A stretch of DNA of 64,000 bases, from assembly GCA_964638715.1 (NCBI GenBank), contig CAZWZF010000002.1, forward strand, positions 62,001 to 126,000, read 5' to 3'. This document shows, one piece after another, positions 26,385 through 35,289 of the stretch; position 1 is the first letter of the stretch; the number at the start of each line of letters is the position of its first letter. Position numbers and translations under genes: made by a program. This DNA is from JBAXQQ01 sp037131695 (GTDB lineage: Bacteria; Armatimonadota; Hebobacteria; CAIYQO01). The notes below the pieces were generated by a model. It saw only the letters and a list, made by a program, of their open reading frames with translations, did not search any database and was not told the origin of the DNA.

Positions 26385-27419
26385 TTGAAGACCTTATTTA
26401 CAGCTTTATTTGCGGCAACCGGTCTAAACCAGACAGACCCAAATCTATTATTAGTAGGTTTGTGTCTGGTGTTGTCTTGCATATTATCTCTTCTATTTAC
26501 ACCTATATCCATCAAATTAGCACATCGTTATGGCGTATTAGACGCACCCGGAGAAAGGCGTGTCCATAAACATCCAATCCCAAGATGGGGTGGTTTAGCG
26601 ATGGGTGCTGCGTTTATTGTCAGCATATTTCTCATTACACCTTTGCGGCAATGGCTTACTGAAGCAAATATGATTAATACCCGAGTCGTTGGAATTGTCG
26701 TAGGCGGGATGTTAGTAACCATACTTGGTGCTGTTGATGATAAATATTCAGTGTCACCGAAAGTTAAATTGTTGGGGCAAATAATTTGTGCGGCAGTAAT
26801 GGTTATCTGTTTTAATGTACGACCATTGGTGATTTTTGATTTTGATTTAACGAATAATCACAATTTAGAACTATACAGCTATATTATCGGAATAATATGG
26901 GTTGTAGCAATTACAAATACTATTAATTTAATTGATGGTTTAGATGGATTAGCGGCGGGTACATGTGGTATAGTAGCAATGACATTCGTTACTATTGCTA
27001 TGATAACGCGAGAAGCCACTGGTGAGGCAATGCTGGCGGCAGCATTAGCAGGAGTTTGTTTAGGTTTTCTACGTTATAATTTTAATCCTGCAAAAGTTTT
27101 CATGGGAGATGCAGGAAGTCATTTCCTCGGATTTACTATAGCAGGTTTATCGTTGTTGCATAATTGGAAGGTTGCAACAGGAGTTGCATTCGCGGTTCCA
27201 ATATTAGTACTGGCAGTTCCAATTTTCGATACCTTATTTGCAATAATACGTCGCGCATGGCGGCATCAGCCTATTTTTAGTGCTGATAAAGGTCACTTGC
27301 ATCATAGGTTGCTGGCTTTAGGAATGAATCAGCGCCTGGTAGTATTAACAATTTACTTGCTGACTGCAGTATGTTGCATAGTTGCAGTATTTTTAGCTCG
27401 CGGTCGTATGCCGCAATAA
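26385..27419 (+). CDS. Undecaprenyl-phosphate GlcNAc-1-phosphate transferase (WecA/TagO/MraY family)
   Basis: This 344-residue polytopic membrane enzyme has the family's cytoplasmic motifs: HKHPIPRWGGLAMG, GAVDDKYSVSPKVK, NTINLIDGLDGLAAG, KVFMGDAGSHFLG and GHLHHRLLALG. It attaches a sugar phosphate from a UDP-sugar to undecaprenyl phosphate, starting O-antigen, teichoic-acid-like or other glycan synthesis. It begins with TTG 26385, supported by GAGGT seven bases upstream. The adjacent UDP-GlcNAc 2-epimerase gene suggests that GlcNAc and ManNAc are both used in the same envelope glycan. Confidence 0.92.
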   Translation: MKTLFTALFAATGLNQTDPNLLLVGLCLVLSCILSLLFTPISIKLAHRYGVLDAPGERRVHKHPIPRWGGLAMGAAFIVSIFLITPLRQWLTEANMINTRVVGIVVGGMLVTILGAVDDKYSVSPKVKLLGQIICAAVMVICFNVRPLVIFDFDLTNNHNLELYSYIIGIIWVVAITNTINLIDGLDGLAAGTCGIVAMTFVTIAMITREATGEAMLAAALAGVCLGFLRYNFNPAKVFMGDAGSHFLGFTIAGLSLLHNWKVATGVAFAVPILVLAVPIFDTLFAIIRRAWRHQPIFSADKGHLHHRLLALGMNQRLVVLTIYLLTAVCCIVAVFLARGRMPQ

Positions 27420-27440
27420 TAAACAAAAGGAATTATTTTT

Positions 27441-28580
27441 ATGCCAAAAACTGTGGTATGTGTGGTCGGGACACGTCCTGAAGCTGTAAAGATGGCACCA
27501 GTTATACGCGCTTTGCATGACTCGCCTGATTTTATCTGTAAAGTTGTACTTACAGCCCAGCATCGTGAAATGCTGGATCAGGTAATGCGACAATTCGAAT
27601 TAAAGGGTGATGCCGATTTAGATATCATGTCTCCTCGCCAGACTTTACTGCAAATTACCACTCGTGCTTTAGAGGGATTAGATATAGTTTATGCAGAATT
27701 AAAACCTGATATCGTACTGGCTCAAGGCGATACAACAACAGTATTTGCAGCGGCATTAACCGCATTTTACGCGCACATTCCATTTGCTCATGTAGAAGCC
27801 GGACTGCGTACATTTAATAAATATTCGCCATTCCCCGAAGAAATGAATCGCCGCCTTGCTGGTGTATTGACTGACATTCATTTTGCCCCGACTCCAGAAA
27901 GTGCAGCTAATCTGGTGCGTGAAGGATATAAAGATAATATTTATATAACCGGAAATACTGTGACAGATGCTTTGATTTGGGCGGCAGAACGCGGAAAATT
28001 GCCGGAAGATTTAAAATGGATTGACACTATTACCGGTCCATTAATTTTAGTTACAGCACATCGTCGCGAAAACTGGGGAGAACCATTAAGGCAGTCATGC
28101 CTGGGAATGTTGGATTTAATAGAAAAAGTTCCTAATGCACATTTAATATATGCAGTTCATAAAAATCCTGTAGTACAGGAAATAGCGAAAGAAATTTTAG
28201 GAAATCACCCTCGGGTAAAATTAATCGACCCGCCTGATTATTTTGATTTTATTCAGATTATGAAACGTGCACGTTTAATTTTGACAGATTCTGGTGGTAT
28301 TCAAGAAGAAGCACCAAGTTTGGGTGTACCAGTTTTAGTTTTACGGGATACAACTGAAAGGCCTGAAGCAATTGTCGCCGGTGTAGCGAAGTTAATTGGC
28401 CCAATTCGTGAGAAAATAGTCGAAGAAGGCTTGCCTTTATTAATTGATAATGCAGCACATGCGAAAATGGCACGCGCGGCTAACCCGTATGGTGATGGGA
28501 AAGCATGTGCGAGAATTGTTGGAATACTCAAATATTTCTTTGAAATGTCGAAAGAAATACCAGAAAACTTTAAAGTTTAG
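27441..28580 (+). CDS. wecB: UDP-N-acetylglucosamine 2-epimerase (non-hydrolysing)
   Basis: This 379-residue GT-B-fold epimerase has the N-terminal VVGTRPEAVKMAPVI, followed by QGDTTTVFAAALTAFY, HVEAGLRTFNKYSPFPEE, LVTAHRRENWG and LTDSGGIQEEAPSLG. It converts UDP-GlcNAc to UDP-ManNAc for envelope glycans. It follows the wecA-type gene by 21 bases with an AAAGGAA ribosome site, and an AI-2E family gene starts 14 bases downstream. Confidence 0.95.
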   Translation: MPKTVVCVVGTRPEAVKMAPVIRALHDSPDFICKVVLTAQHREMLDQVMRQFELKGDADLDIMSPRQTLLQITTRALEGLDIVYAELKPDIVLAQGDTTTVFAAALTAFYAHIPFAHVEAGLRTFNKYSPFPEEMNRRLAGVLTDIHFAPTPESAANLVREGYKDNIYITGNTVTDALIWAAERGKLPEDLKWIDTITGPLILVTAHRRENWGEPLRQSCLGMLDLIEKVPNAHLIYAVHKNPVVQEIAKEILGNHPRVKLIDPPDYFDFIQIMKRARLILTDSGGIQEEAPSLGVPVLVLRDTTERPEAIVAGVAKLIGPIREKIVEEGLPLLIDNAAHAKMARAANPYGDGKACARIVGILKYFFEMSKEIPENFKV

Positions 28581-28594
28581 AAAACTGTAAAAAT

Positions 28595-29803
28595 ATGCCA
28601 AAAACAAATCTGTCACAAGAAGAAATTGATAAAATATGTGCTGAAAATAACCCGATGTTTTCCATCGGGTGGTGGCGCATGGTGGTAAAATATCTATTTT
28701 ATGCTTTCGTCGCGATATTCATATATTTAATCTTTAAAAATTATCTTCATATTGCTGCCACAGTATTTTTAATGGCAGCGGTGTTGACATACCTGCTTCA
28801 GCCTCTTGTCGCAGCGGTATTATCATCTTCAAAATATCAGGATTCGCCAATCGCAAAGGCAATTGCGGTATTGTTCATTTATGTGATATTGATAGCTGGG
28901 ATTATTGTTTTCGGTAAATCTATACAGGTATCATTACAAGATGACTGGCGTGATTTGCGCCATATTTTCAGTGTTTGGATATTAAGCGGACAATTACCAC
29001 AACATTATCAAAATATTGTTAGCTGGTATGTTAATACAATTCCGGAAGATATAAGAATCAGTATTGCAGCACAGTTAAAAAGCCAATTACAAAATCCAGA
29101 TAATACGATGATTACAAATTTATTAGCCTGGATAATGCAATGGGGACAAAAAACCATTAATTCTTTGGGTATGTTAATTGAGTTTATTTTTGTACCATTG
29201 TTAACATTTTATTTCCTAACAGATTCACACAAGATTCGTGATCAGATAATGGATTTCTTTCCAATAGAACGACGTAAAACAGTTATCGGTTATAGTGTCG
29301 GCATGGGTAAAATTTTGCAGCATTATGTACGTGGGCAGGCTATTTTATGTTCAATAGCATGGATAGTCGTAACAATTGCGACATTACTTTTAGGCATTAA
29401 AGGTGCTTTATTATTAGGAATAATTGCTGGTTTATCACGTGCAATACCTGTAATCGGCCCTGTAATCGGCGGTATACCATTGTTGTCAGCGGTACTATTG
29501 CTCCCGGATTCCAGCGGTTCAACATTCTGGTGGGTACTTATTGGATTTACCCTGTTGCATCTATTTGAAAGCAAATATCTGATGCCGCGCATTCTCGGAG
29601 AACATCTTGGCCTGCACCCGGTATTAGTTATCGGTTCATTATTGATTGGGTATTCGATGATGGGCTTCTTAGGAATGTTTATTGCCCCGCCTGTATTAGC
29701 TATGATTATTTTTGTTTTAAAAGTACGTCGCGGTGAGGCGAAATTGCATGAACATGAAATAAAAGAAGTACCCGAAGTAGTTCCTGATACACCAAAATCA
29801 TAA
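28595..29803 (+). CDS. AI-2E/PerM family membrane transporter
   Basis: This 402-residue protein has about eight membrane segments. The family hallmark region GIIAGLSRAIPVIGPVIGGIP is followed by SKYLMPRILGEHLGLHPVLV and GMFIAPPVLAM. Members export small molecules or act as ion-coupled antiporters, and the substrate here is unknown. There is no clear ribosome site, so translation may be coupled to wecB. Its stop codon abuts the stop of the convergent GyrI-like gene with no base between. Confidence 0.9.
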   Translation: MPKTNLSQEEIDKICAENNPMFSIGWWRMVVKYLFYAFVAIFIYLIFKNYLHIAATVFLMAAVLTYLLQPLVAAVLSSSKYQDSPIAKAIAVLFIYVILIAGIIVFGKSIQVSLQDDWRDLRHIFSVWILSGQLPQHYQNIVSWYVNTIPEDIRISIAAQLKSQLQNPDNTMITNLLAWIMQWGQKTINSLGMLIEFIFVPLLTFYFLTDSHKIRDQIMDFFPIERRKTVIGYSVGMGKILQHYVRGQAILCSIAWIVVTIATLLLGIKGALLLGIIAGLSRAIPVIGPVIGGIPLLSAVLLLPDSSGSTFWWVLIGFTLLHLFESKYLMPRILGEHLGLHPVLVIGSLLIGYSMMGFLGMFIAPPVLAMIIFVLKVRRGEAKLHEHEIKEVPEVVPDTPKS

Positions 29804-30415
29804 TTATCTATAAGGCTGCCGTAAAACAGTCTTCAATTTATCAGGAGCTGTTTTACGAAAATCTGACAAGTATATTTCATGATGTTTCCCACATAACTGA
29901 TGACCGCTTTTTAATATTTCATCATGTATTTTGACGATATTCGGTCCCTCATCTGCAAATGGTCCAATATGCATTATCTGCATCGCTTCGCCTTCGCTGT
30001 ATTCGCAAAATTTTAATTTTAATAAATATTCAGATGGTTTCTTTGTCATCAATTTTTTAATAGCTTTATTTATTACATCAAATGTGACATATTCTGGCTG
30101 CATTATCATTAAAGTCCATTGCCATTTATCTCGTTGTGCAACATTAAATATTGCGTCATTTTGCATCCACCATAAGCCTTCAAGCGGCATTACACCATAA
30201 TCTATCCCGATATCATTTCTAACCATAAATTTTATTGTATATGATAAAGAGAACAATGCTTCAATACCAGATTGAAATGATTCAGAAATTGTTGGATCTC
30301 CAATGCCATCAAACATTAAAAAATTAAATGATGGGACATCTACATTGACGGGAAATTTCGCAGTTGGATTATAAAGATTTTTCAATTCAGTTTTAATATC
30401 GCGCTTTATCATCAT
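29804..30415 (-). CDS. GyrI-like small-molecule-binding domain protein
   Basis: This 203-residue soluble protein resembles the GyrI/YdhM-like effector-binding family. It opens with a DIKTELKNLYNP-type start, followed by the MFDGIGDPTISESFQ strand and helix, VMPLEGLWWM, and AMQIMHIGPFADEGPNI. The family binds small hydrophobic ligands, and no DNA-binding domain is attached here. It may act as a stand-alone detoxifying or ligand-binding protein. The gene is monocistronic and convergent with the AI-2E gene. Confidence 0.75.
   Translation of the reverse strand: MMIKRDIKTELKNLYNPTAKFPVNVDVPSFNFLMFDGIGDPTISESFQSGIEALFSLSYTIKFMVRNDIGIDYGVMPLEGLWWMQNDAIFNVAQRDKWQWTLMIMQPEYVTFDVINKAIKKLMTKKPSEYLLKLKFCEYSEGEAMQIMHIGPFADEGPNIVKIHDEILKSGHQLCGKHHEIYLSDFRKTAPDKLKTVLRQPYR
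29820..29857. repeat. 10-bp inverted repeat at the 3' end of the GyrI-like gene
   Basis: CGTAAAACAG (29820-29829) and CTGTTTTACG (29848-29857) are perfect inverted repeats with an 18-base spacer inside the last codons of the minus-strand gene. There is no T-run on either strand, so a classical terminator is not supported. Confidence 0.4.
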
Positions 30416-30487
30416 TTTATCCTTTTATTCATAATAACTATCTGGTAAAATACCGACGGATAAAATATAACAATTTAAGGTGGAAAA

Positions 30488-31381
30488 ATGCAAGTTAACT
30501 GGAAAAAAATAACAACGTTTTTATTAATTACGTTTGGTATTAGTTATAGCTGGATATTTACCGCGTATGGTCTTAAATTAGATCAGAATCAGAATATCTA
30601 TAAAGTTGTTTTAATATCATATATGCTTATTCCTGCATTATCTGCGGTAATTACTCAACTAATTTATAAAGAAAAAATCATCGTACCTTTGCAAATAAAT
30701 TTTAAAGTATCTCACTGGTGGGCTATTGCATGGATATTACCGCTTGTTATCGCATTGCTTGCTTTTGCTGTGGCGTTATTTTATCCAGGAATACACTTTT
30801 CACCTGGTATGGCTGGAATGTTTGAAGTTTACAAAGATGCTATTCCACAGAATAAATTGTCGGAATTACATGCTCAAATCGCAAAAACTCCAACGATATT
30901 GATGATGCTGTTAATGTCCGCAGGTGGTTTAATTGCAGGATTAACATTAAATGCAGTTGCAGCATTTGGTGAAGAATTAGGGTGGCGGGGATTATTATTC
31001 AGAGAATTGGCACCCCTTGGTTTTTGGCGGAATTCGTTATTGATAGGCTTAATTTGGGGAATATGGCATGCCCCAGTAATATTCCATGGTTACAATTATC
31101 CTCAGCATCCGAAAATCGGCGTATTCATGATGATCGGATTTTGTTTATTGTATACCCCAATTATTTGTTATTTGCGATTAAAATCAAAATCAGTTATTGC
31201 AGCAGCAATTTTGCATGGAACAATAAATGGTACAGTTCAAATGTCTATCGCTTTTCTTGCTGGCGGCAATGATATTACTCGCGGGATAATGGGATTGCCA
31301 GGTATTATAGTTTTAGTAGTTTTGACAATTATATTGGCAATATTTGTCAGAAAACCTGATATGAATGAATTGAACGTATAA
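30488..31381 (+). CDS. CPBP-family intramembrane metalloprotease (CAAX protease-like)
   Basis: This 297-residue protein has about eight membrane segments. The family motifs are present: EELGWR (E-E-x3-R) near residue 165, then GIWHAPV, and ILHGTINGT with the third-motif His. Bacterial members are linked to bacteriocin immunity, peptide maturation or stress signalling; the target is unknown. AAGGTGG lies five bases before the ATG, and a GGTAAAAT element lies at 30444. Confidence 0.88.
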   Translation: MQVNWKKITTFLLITFGISYSWIFTAYGLKLDQNQNIYKVVLISYMLIPALSAVITQLIYKEKIIVPLQINFKVSHWWAIAWILPLVIALLAFAVALFYPGIHFSPGMAGMFEVYKDAIPQNKLSELHAQIAKTPTILMMLLMSAGGLIAGLTLNAVAAFGEELGWRGLLFRELAPLGFWRNSLLIGLIWGIWHAPVIFHGYNYPQHPKIGVFMMIGFCLLYTPIICYLRLKSKSVIAAAILHGTINGTVQMSIAFLAGGNDITRGIMGLPGIIVLVVLTIILAIFVRKPDMNELNV

Positions 31382-31394
31382 AATGTTATAAAAT

Positions 31395-31423
31395 TTGACA
31401 TAGATATATTAAATCTCTATAAT
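31395..31423 (+). promoter_or_regulatory. Consensus sigma-70 promoter of rpsU
   Basis: TTGACA (31395-31400), a 17-base spacer and TATAAT (31418-31423) match the consensus at every position. Transcription should begin near 31430, giving a leader of about 54 bases. Confidence 0.9.
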
Positions 31424-31441
31424 TTTCTCGATCTGAAAATG

Positions 31442-31457
31442 CCGGTTTAAATACCGG
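31442..31457 (+). promoter_or_regulatory. Leader hairpin before rpsU
   Basis: CCGGT (31442-31446) pairs with ACCGG (31453-31457) across six bases, in the mRNA leader just before the AAGGAG ribosome site (31468-31473). It might modulate translation of S21; no established motif was recognised. Confidence 0.35.
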
Positions 31458-31483
31458 GGTGGTCGGGAAGGAGTTGATATTAC

Positions 31484-31678
31484 ATGGTAATGGTAGATGT
31501 CCGCGATGGCGAATCTCTTGATGCCGCTATTCGCAAACTGAAACGTCAAGTTCAGTCTGCTGGCATTTTGGAAGAAGCACGTCGTCATGAACGATATGAA
31601 AAACCCAGCGAACGCCGTCGCCGCATGGAAATTGCTGCATCCCGGCGAAAAAGAACCAATAATAATACTGGTGAGTAG
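31484..31678 (+). CDS. rpsU: Ribosomal protein bS21
   Basis: This 64-residue very basic protein contains VDVRDGESLDAAIRKLKRQ and a KPSERRRRM segment, matching S21 of the small ribosomal subunit. ATG 31484 lies ten bases after AAGGAG; ATG 31490 is an alternative. It has its own consensus promoter and is followed by a hairpin, then by phoH. Confidence 0.95.
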   Translation: MVMVDVRDGESLDAAIRKLKRQVQSAGILEEARRHERYEKPSERRRRMEIAASRRKRTNNNTGE

Positions 31679-31688
31679 TTAAACTTTA

Positions 31689-31714
31689 GTGGGGTGTGAA
31701 TAATCACACCCCAC
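31689..31714 (+). terminator. Hairpin after rpsU (terminator or attenuator)
   Basis: A perfect 11-bp GC-rich stem (31689-31699 with 31704-31714) with an ATAA loop is followed by the T-rich but interrupted CATTTCTCTTCT. It may give partial termination, so that rpsU is made in excess over phoH and the genes behind it. Confidence 0.7.
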
Positions 31715-31739
31715 CATTTCTCTTCTGGAGCTATACTGA

Positions 31740-32738
31740 TTGCCTCAAATTGATGATTCGCAAAAAACTTCTGATATTAGCACCAGGCAGGTAGTATTTG
31801 CAGATTTTAACGAAGCTCTTGCTGTGCTTGGTCCACGAGATGCCCATTTACGGGTCATTGAACGTATTTTTAATGCTTCACTCATCTTACGCGGAACAAC
31901 GTTAGATATTTCCGCACCGGTTGATTCAACTCCTAAAATTCACCGATTAATAGAAAATTTTATTATGGCAGTTCGCAGCGGCGGACAAGTTACTCCTGCT
32001 GATATCGAATGTGCTGCCAATTTATCTATTCAAACCGCAACAGATTCTAATCTTTTTTCGGATGTGATATTAACTACATATCGTGGAAAGCAGATAACCC
32101 CTAAATCTAAAATTCAACAAAATTACTTGAAAGCAATCAAAAATGATGAACTTGTTTTTGGAATTGGTCCTGCAGGAACTGGCAAAACATATCTTGCGGT
32201 AGCAATGGCAGTGGCTATGTTGAACGCTAAACGTGTCCAGAGAATAATTTTAACGCGTCCAGCGGTTGAAGCAGGTGAAAGATTAGGCTTTTTACCAGGT
32301 GATTTACAAGAAAAAATTAATCCGTATTTGCGTCCGTTATATGATGCATTGTATGATATGCTTGATATAGATAGAGTTGAGCGATTGTTGGAAAAGAAGG
32401 TTATTGAAGTTGCTCCTCTTGCATTTATGCGTGGACGAACTATAAACGATGCGTTTATTATTGTCGACGAAGCACAAAATACTACTCCTGAACAGATGAA
32501 AATGGTTCTAACGCGATTAGGTTTCGGCTCTCGCGCAGTAGTAACCGGAGATATCACCCAAATCGATTTGCCAATAGGACAGCGCAGCGGTTTGATTGAA
32601 GTGAAAAGAATTATTGAACATGTAGAAGGTATTTCTTTCGTTACATTTGATGAAAGAGATGTAGTCCGTCATCCTTTAGTCCGCAAGATTGTTCAAGCGT
32701 ATGACATATATCAAACTAAAAGAACGACAGCAGAATGA
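31740..32738 (+). CDS. phoH: PhoH-like ATPase
   Basis: This 332-residue protein has a Walker A (GPAGTGKT), a Walker B-like VDEAQNTTPEQ and the helicase-like VVTGDITQIDLP. These identify the PhoH/YbeZ family, which partners YbeY in rRNA and RNA metabolism. It starts at TTG 31740 with TGGAG nine bases upstream. Its stop overlaps the pgpH ATG (ATGA), and ybeY follows, the common phoH-pgpH-ybeY-dgkA order. Confidence 0.94.
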   Translation: MPQIDDSQKTSDISTRQVVFADFNEALAVLGPRDAHLRVIERIFNASLILRGTTLDISAPVDSTPKIHRLIENFIMAVRSGGQVTPADIECAANLSIQTATDSNLFSDVILTTYRGKQITPKSKIQQNYLKAIKNDELVFGIGPAGTGKTYLAVAMAVAMLNAKRVQRIILTRPAVEAGERLGFLPGDLQEKINPYLRPLYDALYDMLDIDRVERLLEKKVIEVAPLAFMRGRTINDAFIIVDEAQNTTPEQMKMVLTRLGFGSRAVVTGDITQIDLPIGQRSGLIEVKRIIEHVEGISFVTFDERDVVRHPLVRKIVQAYDIYQTKRTTAE

Positions 32739-34849
32739 AACAATTTTCCTTTAAAATATGGTGGAAAAAAGTGATGCGGCAAGTGCGGTTGTTGCATTGG
32801 CATACCCCGGCAAGAGGAATACTATGGCTTGTTACTGTTGTAGCCCTCACCGCAATCGTATATACACACCTCGGATATTTTCAGATAGGTTCATCTATTG
32901 AATCATTTCATCCGGGAATGCCTGCTCCGCGCGATATTATTACACCTGTAAATATAACATGGGAAGATTCCGCAGAAACATTGCGTCTGCAACAAGAAGC
33001 CGCTGATAACAGCCCAATAGTATATGCCCGTGATCCTAAAGCTATTCCATTAACTATGACAAAGATTGACGAGTTGTTTTCTGAGATAAATAGTGGCAAT
33101 ACTGGTACCATGTTGATAAATGATGAAGCATATAATTTAATAAAAAGTATGACTGCAGGTGACCGTTTGTCTTTGCAAAATAAAGCGAAAGACGTAATTA
33201 GAAAAGCTATGGATGCTGGTGTAATTGATTCGTCAGAAAGTAGAAAACAAGCAGAAGCACGAATTAAAATGTTATCGGATACAATTAATAACAAGAAATT
33301 TGCAATAATAATATCTGCTATTGGCAAATCATCTGTATTGCAGCCGACTGAAATACCTGATAATCAGGCTACGCAAAATAATCGTGAATTAGCCAGAAAT
33401 CGTGTCCCTAAAGTAATACATGAATATAAATCAGACGAAGTGATAATTCGAGCGGGACAGATAATTACTGCTGATGATATTGAGCAATTAAATAAACAAC
33501 AGGTATTCTCACCCGGTTCATTATTACGTCTGATTCCAGTTGCGCTGCTCGCAGCACTTGCAGTTACCATGGTTGGAGCCTATTTAAGATATCATCAGAC
33601 AAAGTTATATAACAAGCCGGAAAGACTGTTGCTGGTATCTGTACTTATCGTTGCGCCTTTATGGGCAACATTAAATTTAGGATATAAGCATTCTGACATG
33701 GTATATATGACAGTAATACCTTGTGCAAGTATGATGTTGGCTGGTTTGCTTGGTATTCAAGTAGCGATTATTTCCACAACCGTTATCAGTCTTTTAGGTG
33801 GTTTAATATCAGATCAGCAATTTGGTGCGACGTTGTTATCATTGGGCAGTGCTATTACTGGAATATTAGTTATACAAAGCATGTCTCCTGCGAGTAAAGC
33901 AATTAATGCGGTATTAATATTGTCTGTAACTAATTTCTTGCTGCAGATAGGTCTTCTATGGACCAGTCCAGGTGCGGCAATTCCATTCTCATTAAAAGAG
34001 GTCGGCTGGATGGCATTATGGGCATCAGAAGCAGCACTGCTGTCATCACTTATTGCTGTTGGTGCGATATCAATTTTAGCACGGCCATTTGGAATATTAA
34101 CAAACTCGCGTCTTTTAGAATTATCAAACAGCAAAGAAATTTTATTACGCAGATTAATGAATGAAGCTCCCGGCAGTTATCATAGCAGTGTAATGGTTGC
34201 AAATATGGCTGAAGCCGCTGCGGATGCGATAGGAGCCAATTCGTTATTGGCAAAAGTTTCTGCTTTATATCATGACGTTGGCAAATTGAAACGTCCAGCA
34301 TATTTTGCCGAGAATCAAGTGCCGCTTGGTATCGGTAATCCGCATGAAAAGTTATCGGCCAGAATGTCGGTATTAATTCTTACCAGTCATCCTCGTGATG
34401 GCGGGGAAATGGTTAGACAAAGCAAGTTCCCTGATGAAGTTGGAATGATAATACGCGAACATCATGGTACTACGTTAGCAGCATATTTTTATCATCGTGC
34501 CCGAAATGAATCTAATGGTAAAGAAGTTGCTGAAGCTGATTTTCGATATCCAGGTCCATTACCCAGCAGCCGTGAGTCTGCGGTTGTAATGTTGGCTGAT
34601 CAGACACAGGCGTCTGTTAAGTCGCTCCGCGAGGCGACTCCGCAACGAATAGAATGGATGGTTGATGAGATAATTAAGAATCGACTGGATGACGGACAAT
34701 TTGCAGATTGTGATATTACATTACGGGACTTGCGTATAATAAAAGAAGTATTTGTTAAGATTCTCACAGGGTTGTATACTTATACACGCCTTGAGTATCC
34801 TGATGTTAAAGGGGAAAAACGTGGCAATTCTAATACAACGGCAGCATAA
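32735..34849 (+). CDS. pgpH: Seven-transmembrane HD-domain phosphodiesterase (PgpH type, c-di-AMP)
   Basis: This 704-residue protein begins with a membrane anchor near residues 30-50. An extracytoplasmic 7TMR-HDED domain spans roughly 55-255, and about seven membrane segments lie between 265 and 465. The C-terminal HD domain carries LYHDVGKLKRP with YFAENQ, preceded by SYHSSVMVANMAEAAA and followed by SHPRDGGEM and REHHGT. Characterised members hydrolyse c-di-AMP. Synteny with phoH, ybeY and dgkA supports the call. The C-terminus overlaps the start of ybeY by 29 bases. Confidence 0.93.
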   Translation: MKQFSFKIWWKKVMRQVRLLHWHTPARGILWLVTVVALTAIVYTHLGYFQIGSSIESFHPGMPAPRDIITPVNITWEDSAETLRLQQEAADNSPIVYARDPKAIPLTMTKIDELFSEINSGNTGTMLINDEAYNLIKSMTAGDRLSLQNKAKDVIRKAMDAGVIDSSESRKQAEARIKMLSDTINNKKFAIIISAIGKSSVLQPTEIPDNQATQNNRELARNRVPKVIHEYKSDEVIIRAGQIITADDIEQLNKQQVFSPGSLLRLIPVALLAALAVTMVGAYLRYHQTKLYNKPERLLLVSVLIVAPLWATLNLGYKHSDMVYMTVIPCASMMLAGLLGIQVAIISTTVISLLGGLISDQQFGATLLSLGSAITGILVIQSMSPASKAINAVLILSVTNFLLQIGLLWTSPGAAIPFSLKEVGWMALWASEAALLSSLIAVGAISILARPFGILTNSRLLELSNSKEILLRRLMNEAPGSYHSSVMVANMAEAAADAIGANSLLAKVSALYHDVGKLKRPAYFAENQVPLGIGNPHEKLSARMSVLILTSHPRDGGEMVRQSKFPDEVGMIIREHHGTTLAAYFYHRARNESNGKEVAEADFRYPGPLPSSRESAVVMLADQTQASVKSLREATPQRIEWMVDEIIKNRLDDGQFADCDITLRDLRIIKEVFVKILTGLYTYTRLEYPDVKGEKRGNSNTTAA

Positions 34850-35258
34850 AACAAAGATTCCAGTTGAATTATTGCGAACAGCAGCTAAGGAAGCGTTAGC
34901 GGAAAAAGAACTGAAGGCAGAAAAAGTAGAAGTCAGCATTTTGCTGATAGATGACGCTGAAATGGCACGTATGAATCAACAATATCGTGGTAAAGAAGGA
35001 CCTACCGATGTTTTATCTTTTGCACAAAATGATGGTATGGTCATGCCGGGCACATCAAAAATGCTCGGAGATGTGGTAATATCTATTGACACCGCCGAAC
35101 GGCAAGCATTAGCCGCCGGCAGAACTGTTGAAGAAGAGATCGCACAGTTGGTGATACATGGCGTTCTCCATTTGTTGGGATATGATGATGTCAATCAAAC
35201 GGGTTATGAGGAAATGGTCGAGGTCGGACAAAGAGTCTGGGAGCGAGTCAGCATTTGA
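34821..35258 (+). CDS. ybeY: Endoribonuclease YbeY (16S rRNA maturation), altered third metal ligand
   Basis: This protein has about 145 residues from GTG 34821, which has AAGGGG six bases upstream; an ATG-initiated longer frame would lie deep in pgpH. The family core (GPTDVLSFAQ, MLGDVVISIDTA and the zinc motif) is present. The zinc motif reads HGVLHLLGYDD where nearly all relatives have HGxLHLxGYDH, so the third His ligand is replaced by Asp. Asp can coordinate zinc, so the protein may still be active. It normally works with PhoH and Era in ribosome maturation. Confidence 0.9.
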   Translation: MAILIQRQHKTKIPVELLRTAAKEALAEKELKAEKVEVSILLIDDAEMARMNQQYRGKEGPTDVLSFAQNDGMVMPGTSKMLGDVVISIDTAERQALAAGRTVEEEIAQLVIHGVLHLLGYDDVNQTGYEEMVEVGQRVWERVSI

Positions 35259-35289
35259 TAATGTTGATGAACCAGCAACCGCCTCTTCT

